From: CAVQRC01 sp963715045
Lineage (GTDB): Bacteria > Planctomycetota > Planctomycetia > Pirellulales > Lacipirellulaceae
DNA length: 64,000 bases
Assembly (NCBI GenBank): GCA_963715045.1
Contig: CAVQRC010000003.1
Span: 62,001-126,000 of the forward strand
Direction: 5' to 3'
This document shows positions 47,884 through 57,228 of the stretch, in pieces; the first letter of the stretch is position 1, and the number at the start of each line of letters is the position of its first letter. The position numbers and the translations under genes were made by a program. The notes under the pieces were generated by a model. It did not search any database. It was not told where the DNA came from and saw nothing but the letters and a program-made list of their open reading frames with translations.

Positions 47884-49488
47884 ATGCCTACACCCAGCGG
47901 TGCCTCCGACGCGGCCGCCACCGGCGGTGCCCCCGTCGAGGACCGGTCGCAGCCCGCCGAGACGGCACCGTTTCGCGAAGCTCTGTCTCCCCTGGCTGCG
48001 GCCCTGGTCGCCACCGATCCGGCAGGCCATTCGCTGCAGGCCGGTCAACTCGACCGTTTTCTGGCCGCGCCGTCGGTGGGCCGAGCGATCGAAACCTGGC
48101 TCGGCGGTCGGCTCGACGATCCCGCCCGCGACACCAAGGAGGCCGTCGTTCGACGCCTCAACCGCGATGTGGCCTTGATCGATCGCTACCTCAACGATCA
48201 GCTCAACGCCATCCTCCACCTGCCGGCGTTTCAGAAACTCGAAGCCTCTTGGCGGGGGCTGGCGTCCCTCGTGGGTGAGGTCGCCGCGGAAGGCGACCCG
48301 CTGATCAAGATTCGGGTCCTCAATTGCAGTTGGCGGGATCTCGAACGCGATTTCGATCGGGCCGTGGAGTTCGACCAGAGTCAGACCTTTCGCAAAGTCT
48401 ACGAGTCGGAATTCGGCACGCCCGGCGGTGAGCCGTTCGGGACGCTGCTGGTCGATCACGAAATCCATCCGCGTCCGACGGCGGACCATCCCTACGACGA
48501 TCTGCAAGTCGTCGATGCGCTCTCGAGCGTGGCCGCGGCCGCGTTCTGCCCCGTGATCCTCAACGCCCATCCCTCGATGTTCGGCCTGGACGACTTTCAG
48601 CGGCTCGAACATCGTCTCGATCACGACAAGACGTTCAGCCAGGTCGAGTACCTCAAGTGGCGAAGTCTGCGAAACCGCGACGATACCCGCTTCGTGGGCG
48701 TGACCGTTCCGCGCGTGCTCATGCGAACGCCCTACGAAGACGATGGCTCCCGCGTTGACCAGTTCCGCTTCCACGAAGACGTCGCCGGCCCCGACCGCAG
48801 CAAGTACCTGTGGGGAGGGGCGAACTACGCCTTCGGTGGTGTCTTGATTCGAGCGTTTGCCGAAGCCGGATGGCTGGCCGACATTCGTGGTGTCAAGCGG
48901 GGGGCCGAAAGCGGGGGCATTGTGACCAACCTTCCCCGGCACAGCTTTGGCACCGATCGCAGCGGACTGATCACCAAGAGTTCGACCGATGTGATCATCA
49001 CCGACGAACTCGAAAAACCGCTCAGCGATGCCGGGTTCCTGCCCCTTTGTCATTGCAAAGACACCGAGTATTCGGCGTTTTACTCCAACCAGTCGCTGCA
49101 GAAACCGGCCATTTACGATCGGCCCGCTGCGACGATGAACGCCCGCATCTCGGCGATGCTGCAGTACATGCTGTGCGTATCGCGATTCGCGCACTACGTA
49201 AAGGTGCTCGCCCGCGACAAACTCGGGGCCTTCACCGAATACGAAGACTTCCAGCGGTTTCTGCAGAACTGGATCGTGAAATACGTGACCAATGACCACG
49301 AAGCTTCGCCCGAGGTCAAGGCCCGTTACCCTCTCCGGGACGCGGAAGTGCGGGTGGAACCCCTGCCGGGTAAACCGGGGAGCTATCACTGCCAGATGCG
49401 GCTGCTGCCCCACTACGAACTGGACGAACTGCAAGCTGCCGTGCGGGTCGTCGCGGAACTGTCACCGCGTCGGCCGGGGGCTGGCTGA
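47884..49488 (+). CDS. tssC2: Second TssC-like sheath protein (ImpD type)
   Basis: 534 residues, clearly homologous to the preceding TssC over most of its length: 'LPAFQKLEASWRGLASLVGE', 'DRAVEFDQSQTFRKVYESEF', 'GTPGGEPFGTLLVDHEI', 'FLPLCHCKDTEYSAFYSNQS', 'RFAHYVKVLARDKLGAFTEY'. It has a longer Ala/Pro-rich N-terminus ('PLAAALVATDPAGHSLQAGQ'). In imp-type clusters such as that of Rhizobium leguminosarum, impC and impD are both of this family and impD precedes impE, the same order as here. The role of the second copy (sheath cap or variant subunit) is not settled. No strong ribosome site precedes ATG 47884. Confidence 0.9.
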   Translation: MPTPSGASDAAATGGAPVEDRSQPAETAPFREALSPLAAALVATDPAGHSLQAGQLDRFLAAPSVGRAIETWLGGRLDDPARDTKEAVVRRLNRDVALIDRYLNDQLNAILHLPAFQKLEASWRGLASLVGEVAAEGDPLIKIRVLNCSWRDLERDFDRAVEFDQSQTFRKVYESEFGTPGGEPFGTLLVDHEIHPRPTADHPYDDLQVVDALSSVAAAAFCPVILNAHPSMFGLDDFQRLEHRLDHDKTFSQVEYLKWRSLRNRDDTRFVGVTVPRVLMRTPYEDDGSRVDQFRFHEDVAGPDRSKYLWGGANYAFGGVLIRAFAEAGWLADIRGVKRGAESGGIVTNLPRHSFGTDRSGLITKSSTDVIITDELEKPLSDAGFLPLCHCKDTEYSAFYSNQSLQKPAIYDRPAATMNARISAMLQYMLCVSRFAHYVKVLARDKLGAFTEYEDFQRFLQNWIVKYVTNDHEASPEVKARYPLRDAEVRVEPLPGKPGSYHCQMRLLPHYELDELQAAVRVVAELSPRRPGAG

Positions 49489-49521
49489 GCCCGAGACACC
49501 TCCACGCGTTGAGGAAAGGTC

Positions 49522-50329
49522 ATGTCGAATTCAGAGACGGCGAGTGCACGATTTCAAGCGGGCGACCTGCAAGGAGCGATCGACGCCGCGCTTCGCGAGG
49601 TCAAAGCGAGTCCGAGCGACACTTCGCGTCGGGGCCTGCTGGCGGAGTTGCTCTGCTTCGCGGGTGACTGGGAGCGGGCGGACAAACAGATCGACACGAT
49701 CGGTCATCAGGAACCCGAGGCCATCGCCGCGCTGAGCCAGATCCGCCAGTTGATCCGGGCCTCGGTGAGCCGCGACGAGTGTTTCTCCGCAAGGTCGCCC
49801 CCCCGAACTGGTGGGCGAGCCGGTCGAAACCATTCGCCTGCACCTCGAAGCGCTCGTCGCCATTCGCGAGCACGACCTGGAGCAGGCCGCGGTCCTGCTG
49901 CGGCAGGCCGAAGACGCCCGACCCACGGCCAGTGGAACTTGTGGCGGCAAGCCATTCGCCGACTTTCGCGATGTCGACGACGTGACGGCGTCGTTTTTTG
50001 AGGTCCTGGCGACCAATGGCAGTTACTTCTGGATCCCGATCGACCGGGTGGTTTCGGTCGAGTTTCACGCGCCTCAGCGACCGCGTGATTTGCTGTGGAG
50101 AAAGTGTGAAATGACGGTCCGCGATGGACCCGATGGTGAGGTCTGCATTCCGGCGACCTATCCCGAAACGTCGGCAGCCCAAGACAATCAACTTTCGCTG
50201 GGGCGAGCCACCGACTGGAGTGGGGGCGACGAGGAAGCGCCCGCCCGCGGCCGAGGTCAGAGAATCTTCCTCGTCGACGATGAGCCGATTCCGATCATGC
50301 AGCTCACCACGCTGGAATTTGGAACCTAA
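49522..50329 (+). CDS. tagJ: T6SS accessory protein TagJ (ImpE), frameshifted in a C7 run
   Basis: TagJ/ImpE binds the sheath subunit TssB and assists ClpV-mediated disassembly. The start has a good ribosome site (GAGGAAAGG before ATG 49522). The first part is helical and TPR-like: 'ARFQAGDLQGAIDAALREVK', 'GLLAELLCFAGDWERADKQI'. At 49798-49804 there are seven C; with six the frame continues 'ELVGEPVETIRLHLEALVAI' and then 'GKPFADFRDVDDVTASFFEV', 'GSYFWIPIDRVVSVEFHAPQ', 'VFIPATYP'-like 'EVCIPATYPETSA', ending at 50329. Corrected length 268 residues, normal for ImpE. As written the first frame ends at 50001. Confidence 0.85.
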
Positions 50330-50408
50330 AACTAGGGGTCAGGGGTCGGGGGTCAGGGGTCAGCGATTTTTGTCCCCTGACCCCTGACCCCCGATCCCTG
50401 ACCCCTCC
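50330..50408. repeat. GGGGTC repeats in both orientations between tagJ and tssE
   Basis: GGGGTCAGGGGTCGGGGG on the left (50336-50370) and CCCCTGACCCCTGACCCC on the right (50375-50408), separated by a few bases: a near-perfect long hairpin directly before the tssE start. No ribosome site lies between it and ATG 50410. Confidence 0.75.
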
Positions 50409-50409
50409 C

Positions 50410-50896
50410 ATGCGCGACGACCAGCCCCTTGTCCCCTCCGTTTTCGACCGCCTTGCTGGACGACGATCCGGCAAATTCGCGGGAAACTCCCAAGTCCCGG
50501 CACCAGGTGCTCCGCGAACTCAAACAGAGCGTTCGCCGTGATCTGGAGAACTTGCTCAACACGCGGCATTGCTGGGATACTTGGCCCGACGAATACGAAC
50601 AGCTTGAGACGTCGCTGGTGAATTACGGGATACCCGACTTTACGGGCGTCAACATGAGCCTGCCCAGCGAGCGAGAGCACCTGCGCAAAGTCGTGGAGAA
50701 AGTCATTCGGCACTTCGAACCGCGATTCAAGACCGTGCAGGTGAGGCTCGTTGCCAATGCCGACGATTTCGACCGCACGCTCCGCTTTCGAATCGATGGT
50801 CTGCTGTACGCCGAGCCGGCTCCGGAACCGGTCGTCTTTGATTCTCAGATGGAGCCGAGTTCGGCCGTGTTCGAAGTGAAATCCGGGCAGCGGTGA
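50410..50896 (+). CDS. tssE: T6SS baseplate protein TssE (ImpF, gp25-like), frameshifted near the start
   Basis: gp25-like lysozyme-fold baseplate wedge protein. From ATG 50410 the frame reads 'MRDDQPLVPSVFDRL', the classic TssE N-terminus, then breaks at the TT of 50453-50454. With one T removed it continues 'LDDDPANSRETPKSRHQVLR', 'LKQSVRRDLENLLNTRHCWD', 'YGIPDFTGVNMSLPSEREHL', 'IRHFEPRFKTVQVRLV', and 'RTLRFRIDGLLYAEPAPEPV'. Corrected length 161 residues. A shorter frame starting at 50429 would lose the conserved N-terminus. It is bracketed by repeat blocks on both sides. Confidence 0.85.
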
Positions 50897-51074
50897 GAGA
50901 GAATGACTAAGGACTAATGTCTAATGACTAAGGAAATCCCAATGACGAATGACCAGGCTGTCGCCATGAAGGAACGCCACCCTATTGGTCTTTACTCAGG
51001 ATTCCTTGAGCATCGCTGAATTGGTCATTCGTTCTTGGTCATTCCTTCGTCATTAGTCCTTAGACATTAGTCAT
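50897..51074. repeat. Inverted AATGACTAA/TTAGTCATT arms around a ~65-bp core, between tssE and tssF
   Basis: The left arm 50902-50955 (AATGACTAAGGACTAATG...) and right arm 51021-51074 are inverted copies at nearly every position, so this 175-bp gap could form a hairpin with a stem of about 50 bp. The core (50956-51020) has no recognised content. The same arms flank the four-helix relic at 9146-9466 and occur at 33874-33989, suggesting a mobile or repeat-spawning element. Confidence 0.75.
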
Positions 51075-52919
51075 TTGAACGTGGACGAGCTCCTCAGCTA
51101 CTACAACCGCGAACTGGCCTTCATCCGCAATCTGGGTGCTGAGTTCGCCGAAGCCCATCCTAAGATTGCCGGGCGGCTCCGGTTGTCGCAGGATATGGCG
51201 GAAGATCCGCACGTCTCGCGGCTCATCGAAGCCTTCGCCCTGCTCAATGCCCGCACCCGGCTGAAGCTCGAGGACGAGTTTCCGGAGATTACCGAGTCGC
51301 TGCTCAACGTGCTCTATCCGCACTACCTGGCCCCGCTTCCCTCGGCGTGCATCGTGCAATTGCGGGCCGACAAGTCGCAGGCCCAGAACCTCGAGCCGCA
51401 GTCGATACCCCGCGGTTCGCGGGTCGAAACCGAGCCCATCGACGGCGAACCCTGCCGATTCCGCACCTGTTACGACGTCGATCTGTTACCGATCGAAGTG
51501 TCGGCCGCCTCGCTGAAAGGGACTCCGCTGCCCGCGCCCTCGACGCGGCTGACTTCGCAGGCCCAGGCCGTCGTGCGGATCGAGCTCTCGACGCTGTCCC
51601 CGAAAGTTGCGTTTCGCGAACTGACCTTCGACCGCTTGCGGTTCTATCTGCACGGGCAGACGCATCACGCCTACGACTTGTACGAGCGAATTCTCAACAA
51701 CGCGATCGGTACGGTGGTCGCCGTCCCGGGCGGAGAGGTGCCACCGGTCGAATTGGCACAAGACTGCTGGCAGCCCGTTGGTTTCGGCCGTCACGAGGGG
51801 CTGCTCGATTACTCGCCGCGGTCGTTTCTGGGTTATCGATTGCTGTCGGAGTTCTTTGCGTTCCCCGATAAGTTCCTGTTTGTCGAGCTACAGGGCGTGA
51901 CCGCGGCGCTGCGGACCCGACTGAAGGCCGCCGACAAGCTCGAGCTGTACGTGTTTCTCGATGAGCACCATCAGGATCTCGAGCGAAATGTGGCCGCGCA
52001 ATCGTTCCGCCTGGGCTGCACGCCATTGATCAATCTGTTCAAGCAGCGGGCCGAGCCGATCGAGTACTCGCAGCATCGGCACGAAGATCGCGTCGTGCCC
52101 GACGCCCGTCGACCCGCGGCCCATGAGGTGTACTCGATCGACCGCGTGGTGGCGACCGACCGCACCGATCGCGAGGTCGAGATCCCGCCACTGTTTTCGA
52201 TTCGGCACGAACACGAAGGCGACGTGCCCGTTTACTGGCATGCGACCCGCACTGCGTCTCCGACGGGCGAGAAGCGGGCCGACTACGGGACTGAGGTCAT
52301 GCTCTCGATCGTCGATCTCGGCGACCGCCCGGCCGCCGCGGATGATTGGACGATCGATGTCGAAACGACATGCCTTAATCGCGACCTGCCGGGGCGGTTG
52401 CCATTCGGTGGCGGACAACCGCGACTCCAGTTGACATCGGGGGCCGTGTTGGCCGGCATCACCTGCCTGACGCCGCCCACCCGTACCCGGCGGCCCTCAC
52501 TCGCCCGCGGTACCCATTGGCGGTTGATCTCGCATCTGGCCCTCAATCAACTCTCCCTGGTCGACACGTCGCAGGGGAAGGTCCCGCTGCAGGAATTGCT
52601 GCGGCTTTACGATACAGAAAATTCACCCCAAAGTCGCAGCACGATCGAGGGACTCATCGGGGTTGCGAGTCGACCCGCGGTCGGACGCATCGGTGGCAGC
52701 GTGGCCGGCGGCTTCGCCCGCGGACTGGACGTCACGTTGCGGTTCGATGAAGCCAAGTACTCCGGTGGCGGACTCTATCTGTTCGCCTCGGTCCTCGAGC
52801 GATTCCTGGCTCTGTACTGCACGGTGAATTCGTTTGTGCGTACCCGAATCCACACCGAACGTCGTGAAGAGCCCCTGTGCGAGTGGCCCCCGCGTGCCGG
52901 TGAACGAGTTTTGACCTAG
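51075..52919 (+). CDS. tssF: T6SS baseplate subunit TssF (ImpG/VasA)
   Basis: 614 residues, baseplate wedge protein acting with TssG. The N-terminus is diagnostic: 'DELLSYYNRELAFIRNLGAE', 'FAEAHPKIAGRLRLS', 'DPHVSRLIEAFALLNARTRL', 'DEFPEITESLLNVLYPHYLA'. Further: 'SIPRGSRVETEPIDGEPCRF', 'LYRFL'-type barrel 'YDLYERILNNAIGTVVAVPG', 'LLDYSPRSFLGYRLLSEFFA', and the C-terminal 'GGLYLFASVLERFLALYCTV'. The start is either TTG 51075 or GTG 51081; neither has a clear ribosome site, because the upstream DNA is the inverted repeat, whose last bases touch the start codon. Confidence 0.95.
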   Translation: MNVDELLSYYNRELAFIRNLGAEFAEAHPKIAGRLRLSQDMAEDPHVSRLIEAFALLNARTRLKLEDEFPEITESLLNVLYPHYLAPLPSACIVQLRADKSQAQNLEPQSIPRGSRVETEPIDGEPCRFRTCYDVDLLPIEVSAASLKGTPLPAPSTRLTSQAQAVVRIELSTLSPKVAFRELTFDRLRFYLHGQTHHAYDLYERILNNAIGTVVAVPGGEVPPVELAQDCWQPVGFGRHEGLLDYSPRSFLGYRLLSEFFAFPDKFLFVELQGVTAALRTRLKAADKLELYVFLDEHHQDLERNVAAQSFRLGCTPLINLFKQRAEPIEYSQHRHEDRVVPDARRPAAHEVYSIDRVVATDRTDREVEIPPLFSIRHEHEGDVPVYWHATRTASPTGEKRADYGTEVMLSIVDLGDRPAAADDWTIDVETTCLNRDLPGRLPFGGGQPRLQLTSGAVLAGITCLTPPTRTRRPSLARGTHWRLISHLALNQLSLVDTSQGKVPLQELLRLYDTENSPQSRSTIEGLIGVASRPAVGRIGGSVAGGFARGLDVTLRFDEAKYSGGGLYLFASVLERFLALYCTVNSFVRTRIHTERREEPLCEWPPRAGERVLT

Positions 52920-52955
52920 ACCCGAAGTCAGCCGGTACCAACGGCAGAGATTCCC

Positions 52956-54104
52956 TTGTCGACACCTGTCCCACCACCAGCCACCTTGCGGGAATCCGCC
53001 TCGGCTGCGCTCGCACGTCGCCTCGAGCAACGACTCGCCCGCGAACCGTATCGCTTCGACTTCTTTCAGGCGGTCCGCCTGCTCCAGCGCCTGGCCACGA
53101 TCCATGGTTCGCCGGAACATCGACTTCAGCCAGTCGGCAGAGATTTCGCACCCGGCGAGGAAATCGTCCGGTTTTCCACGCTGGCGTCCCACGGCTTTCC
53201 CCCAGGCGAGATTTCAAAGCTCGAATCGCCCGTCAGCACTCCCGAGGATCCCGATACGCCCGTGGCACCCTGCCAGATGGAAGTGAGCTTCATGGGGCTC
53301 ACGGGCCCCGCGGGCGCACTGCCGCAGCATTACACGCAGACGATTCTGGATCGCCAGCGGCACCGCGACGCGACGCTCCGCCGCTTCCTCGATCTGTTCA
53401 ATCACCGGTTCATTTCGCTGTTCTACCGGGCGTGGGAGAAATACCACGTTCCGGCAATTCTCGAATCACCGACGCGCGATCCGGCAGCCGGCGGGACCGA
53501 TCCGTTCACGTTTGCCGTGTATTGCCTGGCCGGAATGGGCACCGCCGGGACACGTGACCGCGTTGAGTTTGCCGATCACGTGTTCTTGCATTACAGCGGA
53601 CTGTTCGCCCAGTATCCTCGGGCGGGCGTTACGCTCGAACGTCTGGTCGCCGACTTTCTCGGTGAGCCGGTGGAACTCGAACAGTTCCGAGGACAATGGC
53701 TGTCGCTCTCGCCGGCCGACCAGACGCGACTCTCGACCTCGCCGTTGGGCCGCGGCGGCAACAACCGTCTGGGGGAAACGGCGATCGCCGGTGAACGGGT
53801 GTGGAGCGTCGACACGCGGTTCCGCATGCGGCTCGGCCCGTTGTCGTACGCGGCGTTTTGCAGCCTGCTTCCCGGAGGGCAACGGCTGGTGATCTTGAGC
53901 CAATTGATCCGGACCTATGCGGGTCCCGAGCTCGACTTCGATATTCAGCCGGTCTTGAGGCACGACGAAGTGCCTCGTTGCGAGCTCAAGGCGTCGGCAG
54001 CCAATCCACCACAACTGGGCTTCAACACCTGGATTTGCAGCGTCCCCAAAACCGACGACGCGGAGGATGCCGTGTTCACCTCCCTGGGTCTTCCGACGCG
54101 GTGA
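52956..54104 (+). CDS. tssG: T6SS baseplate subunit TssG (ImpH/VasB)
   Basis: 382 residues from a TTG start at 52956. TssG forms the baseplate wedge core with TssF and TssE. Landmarks: 'EPYRFDFFQAVRLLQRLA', 'EEIVRFSTLASHGFPPGEIS', 'MEVSFMGLTGPAGALPQHYT', 'RFLDLFNHRFISLFYRAWEK', 'LHYSGLFAQYPRAGVTLERL' and 'VWSVDTRFRMRLGPLSYAAF'. All are family hallmarks and the length is normal. The frame is open slightly upstream, but no better start was seen. The 287 bp to clpV contain no recognisable gene or regulatory motif. Confidence 0.95.
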   Translation: MSTPVPPPATLRESASAALARRLEQRLAREPYRFDFFQAVRLLQRLATIHGSPEHRLQPVGRDFAPGEEIVRFSTLASHGFPPGEISKLESPVSTPEDPDTPVAPCQMEVSFMGLTGPAGALPQHYTQTILDRQRHRDATLRRFLDLFNHRFISLFYRAWEKYHVPAILESPTRDPAAGGTDPFTFAVYCLAGMGTAGTRDRVEFADHVFLHYSGLFAQYPRAGVTLERLVADFLGEPVELEQFRGQWLSLSPADQTRLSTSPLGRGGNNRLGETAIAGERVWSVDTRFRMRLGPLSYAAFCSLLPGGQRLVILSQLIRTYAGPELDFDIQPVLRHDEVPRCELKASAANPPQLGFNTWICSVPKTDDAEDAVFTSLGLPTR

Positions 54105-54391
54105 CGTCGCGGCTGCGATCCAACAGCGCCCTGGCGGTCCGAGATCAAGTCAGCCGTTAACCTGAGGTGGAATCACGACGCTCGCGGCCTGCTGCGGACC
54201 GACGTTTCGTCAAGTCGTGTCCCCCATTACATTAGAGCGCCGTTCAAAACCCGGTTGCGGGCCTCCCACGGCCGGGAAACAACGTGGTAAAAACACGCTT
54301 TGCAACGGCTTCTGGTTAGCTGCGGAACGGCCAGCGAATTTCCTTCATCACCGGTTGCGGTGCCAAACAAACCTGGAGCGAAACGAACACG

Positions 54392-57190
54392 ATGGTCCAG
54401 CTCAATCTCAAAGAGCTCGTTGGCAAGTTGGCTCCGACCACCCGCGGTACGCTCGAGGGAGCGGCCGGGCTCTGCCTGACGCGTACGAACTACAACGTTG
54501 AGATCGAGCACTGGCTCATCAAGCTGCTCGAGAACGCCAACTCGGATCTCACCGTGGCGCTCCGATTCTTCGACGTCGACACGTCGCGACTGACTGCCGA
54601 CCTGACTCACGTGATCGACTCCTTCAAGACGGGCAATGCCCGCCCGCCCGCACTGAGCCCCAACGTCGTCGAGTTGATTCGCCAGGCGTGGCTCATTGCG
54701 TCCATCGACTTCAACGCCGCGTCGGTTCGTTCGGGCCATTTGCTGGCGGCGTTGCTCAGCGACGAAGCACTGGCCCGGGTCGCCGAGAGTGGCTCCCGCG
54801 AATTCGCCAAGATTTCGGCAGAGACGTTGCGGTCGCAGTTGTCGCTGATCACGGGCGATACGGACGAAGCGAGCGAAGCGGATTCCCTGCCGGCTGCCGC
54901 GGGCGGAAGTTCCCCCCAGGGTTCCCCGAGACCGGGCGGACCCACGAAAACGCCGTCGCTCGATCAGTACACGATCGACCTGACTGCCACCGCCCGGGCC
55001 GGCAAGATCGATCCGGTCCTGGGCCGGGACGCCGAGATCCGACAGATGATCGACATCCTCACCCGCCGCCGCCAGAACAATCCGATCCTGACCGGCGAGG
55101 CGGGGGTCGGTAAGACGGCCGTCGTCGAAGGTTTCGCCCTGCGGCTGGTTACCGGAGACGTCCCGCCGTCGCTGTTGAATGTTTCGATCCGCACGCTGGA
55201 CATGGGGCTGCTGCAAGCCGGAGCGGGTGTACGCGGTGAATTCGAGAATCGGCTCAAAGCCGTGATCAACGAGGTCAAGGCGTCCTCGACGCCGATCGTG
55301 ATGTTCATCGATGAAGCCCACACGATCATCGGTGCCGGCGGCGGTGGCGGCCAGAGCGATGCCGCCAATCTTCTCAAACCGGCGCTGGCCCGCGGGGAAC
55401 TGCGGACCATCGCGGCCACCACCTGGGCCGAATACAAGAAGTATTTCGAAAAGGACGCGGCACTCGCCCGTCGATTCCAGGTCGTCAAGGTCGAGGAACC
55501 TGCCGAACCGGTCGCCGTCGAGATGATTCGCGGGCTCGTCGGCACGCTCGAAGAACATCACAAGGTACGGATTCTCAACGAAGCGGTCGTCGACGCCGTG
55601 AAGCTCTCCAGCCGCTACATCTCCGGACGCCAACTGCCCGACAAGGCGGTCAGCCTGCTCGACACGACGTGTGCCCGCATCGGACTGAGCCACTCGGCCA
55701 CACCGCCGGCCATCGAGGACTGCAAACGCCGGCTCGAACAGATCAAGGTTGCCAGCGGGATTCTCGAGCGGGAGACGCTTGCTGGAGCCGACCACTCCGA
55801 AGCGATTGCCGCCCACGAGTCCGAACGGGAAACCATGGAAGCAGAGCTCGCCGCTCTCCAGGAGCGATGGCAGCAGGAGAAGGGACTTGCCACGAAGATT
55901 GACGACCTGCAGGAGGCCCTGGAGCAGGGACGGTTACCAACCAGCGACGGTGGCAACGGCACCGCGGCCGCGGGCGACGCGGCAAAATCAGTTGCGGCCG
56001 CGGGCGACGTGGCAAAGTCAGCGGCGGCCGCGGGGGCCGCGGCAAAGTCAGGTGCGGCCGCGGGGGCCGTGGCCGCTGAACCGCTTTCCAGCGAAGACCG
56101 GGAGAAGATCCGCGGGCAGCTTGCCCAGGTCGAGCAGGAACTCACCGAGCTGCAGGGCGAGACGCCGCTGGTGCATCCGCGGGTCAACGCCCAGGCCGTC
56201 GCCGAAACGGTCTCGGCCTGGACCGGGATCCCACTCGGCCGGATGGTCGCCGACGAGATCCAGACGGTCCTCAGCCTGAAGGAGAAGATGGAAGAGTCGA
56301 TCATCGGCCAGTCACATGCGTTGGAGCGGATCGCTCAATCGATTCGCACGTCCCGGGCCCAGCTCGCCGATCCGCGAACCCCGATCGGCGTCTTCCTGCT
56401 GGCCGGCACGAGCGGCGTGGGCAAGACCGAGACCGCGATCACGCTGGCCGAACTGCTCTACGGTGGCGAGCAGAATATGACCGTGATCAACATGTCGGAG
56501 TTCAAGGAAGAGCACAAAGTCTCGCTGCTGATGGGATCGCCGCCCGGCTACGTCGGATATGGCGAAGGGGGCGTGCTGACCGAGGCCGTTCGCCGCAAGC
56601 CTTACAGCGTGGTCCTGCTGGACGAAATGGAAAAAGCACACAGCGGAGTGCAGGACATCTTCTATCAGGTCTTCGACAAAGGCAACATGAAGGACGGGGA
56701 GGGCCGCGACATCGATTTCAAGAACACGGTCATCATGATGACGACCAATGCCGGTACCGATCTGATCAAAAGCCTCTGCAGCGATCCGGATACGACGCCC
56801 GAGCCCGAGCAATTCGTGGAAAGCCTGTTTCCCGAATTGCTGAAGACGTTCAAGCCGGCCTTCCTCGGCCGCCTGACGATCATCCCCTACTATCCTCTCA
56901 GCGACGAGGTGATGAAGAAGATTGTCCGCCTCAAGCTGGGTAAAGTCGGCCGGCGGATCGCGGACAACTATCGGGCTTCGTTCTACTACGGGCCCGAGCT
57001 GGTCGATACGATTGCCGCCCGCTGCACCGAGGTCGACACGGGCGCCCGCAACGTCGATCACATCCTCACCCGCACGCTCCTCCCAGAAATGTCGGCCGAG
57101 TTCCTGGCCCATCTCGCCGACGGCAGCGCGATCCAGCGCGTCGTGGTATCGGTCGCCGATAGCGGGGAATTCAGCTACGACATCAGCTAG
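54392..57190 (+). CDS. tssH: T6SS sheath-recycling AAA+ ATPase TssH (ClpV)
   Basis: 932 residues. ClpV unfolds contracted TssB/TssC sheath. The N domain starts 'LKELVGKLAPTTRGTLEGAA' with 'ARPPALSPNVVELIRQAW'. AAA1: Walker A GEAGVGKTA at 235-243 and Walker B VMFIDEAH at about 303-310. AAA2: Walker A GTSGVGKTE at 672-680, 'VLLDEMEKAHSGVQDIFYQV' for Walker B, and 'MTTNAGTDLIKSL'. In the middle coiled-coil region, before 'EPLSSEDREKIRGQLAQVEQ', there is an extra Ala/Gly-rich block of four 10-residue repeats (DNA 55964-56083). Absence of the normal ClpB C-terminal part, together with the T6SS context, supports ClpV over ClpB. Confidence 0.95.
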   Translation: MVQLNLKELVGKLAPTTRGTLEGAAGLCLTRTNYNVEIEHWLIKLLENANSDLTVALRFFDVDTSRLTADLTHVIDSFKTGNARPPALSPNVVELIRQAWLIASIDFNAASVRSGHLLAALLSDEALARVAESGSREFAKISAETLRSQLSLITGDTDEASEADSLPAAAGGSSPQGSPRPGGPTKTPSLDQYTIDLTATARAGKIDPVLGRDAEIRQMIDILTRRRQNNPILTGEAGVGKTAVVEGFALRLVTGDVPPSLLNVSIRTLDMGLLQAGAGVRGEFENRLKAVINEVKASSTPIVMFIDEAHTIIGAGGGGGQSDAANLLKPALARGELRTIAATTWAEYKKYFEKDAALARRFQVVKVEEPAEPVAVEMIRGLVGTLEEHHKVRILNEAVVDAVKLSSRYISGRQLPDKAVSLLDTTCARIGLSHSATPPAIEDCKRRLEQIKVASGILERETLAGADHSEAIAAHESERETMEAELAALQERWQQEKGLATKIDDLQEALEQGRLPTSDGGNGTAAAGDAAKSVAAAGDVAKSAAAAGAAAKSGAAAGAVAAEPLSSEDREKIRGQLAQVEQELTELQGETPLVHPRVNAQAVAETVSAWTGIPLGRMVADEIQTVLSLKEKMEESIIGQSHALERIAQSIRTSRAQLADPRTPIGVFLLAGTSGVGKTETAITLAELLYGGEQNMTVINMSEFKEEHKVSLLMGSPPGYVGYGEGGVLTEAVRRKPYSVVLLDEMEKAHSGVQDIFYQVFDKGNMKDGEGRDIDFKNTVIMMTTNAGTDLIKSLCSDPDTTPEPEQFVESLFPELLKTFKPAFLGRLTIIPYYPLSDEVMKKIVRLKLGKVGRRIADNYRASFYYGPELVDTIAARCTEVDTGARNVDHILTRTLLPEMSAEFLAHLADGSAIQRVVVSVADSGEFSYDIS
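55964..56083 (+). repeat. Four 30-bp tandem repeats inside clpV
   Basis: Units begin GCGGCCGCGGGCGAC or GCGGCCGCGGGGGCC and encode AAAGDAAKSV, AAAGDVAKSA, AAAGAAAKSG and AAAGAVAAEP. The reading frame is kept. They lengthen the linker in the ClpV middle domain. Confidence 0.85.
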
Positions 57191-57194
57191 TGAC

Positions 57195-57228
57195 TTAGGG
57201 GTCGGGGATCAGGGGTCGGGGGTCAGAA
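57195..57228. repeat. GGGGTCGG repeat between clpV and the SDR gene
   Basis: GGGGTCGGGGATCAGGGGTC-type units ending immediately before the ATG of the dehydrogenase at 57229. The purine-rich repeat may double as its ribosome site. Confidence 0.65.

Noticed and set aside
45894..48014. 706-residue minus-strand frame opposite tssB/tssC
   Set aside because: Antisense shadow produced by GC-rich codon bias; the plus strand encodes clear T6SS proteins.
50429..50896. tssE starting at 50429
   Set aside because: That start lacks the conserved MRDDQPLVPSVFDRL N-terminus, which is present from 50410 in another frame.
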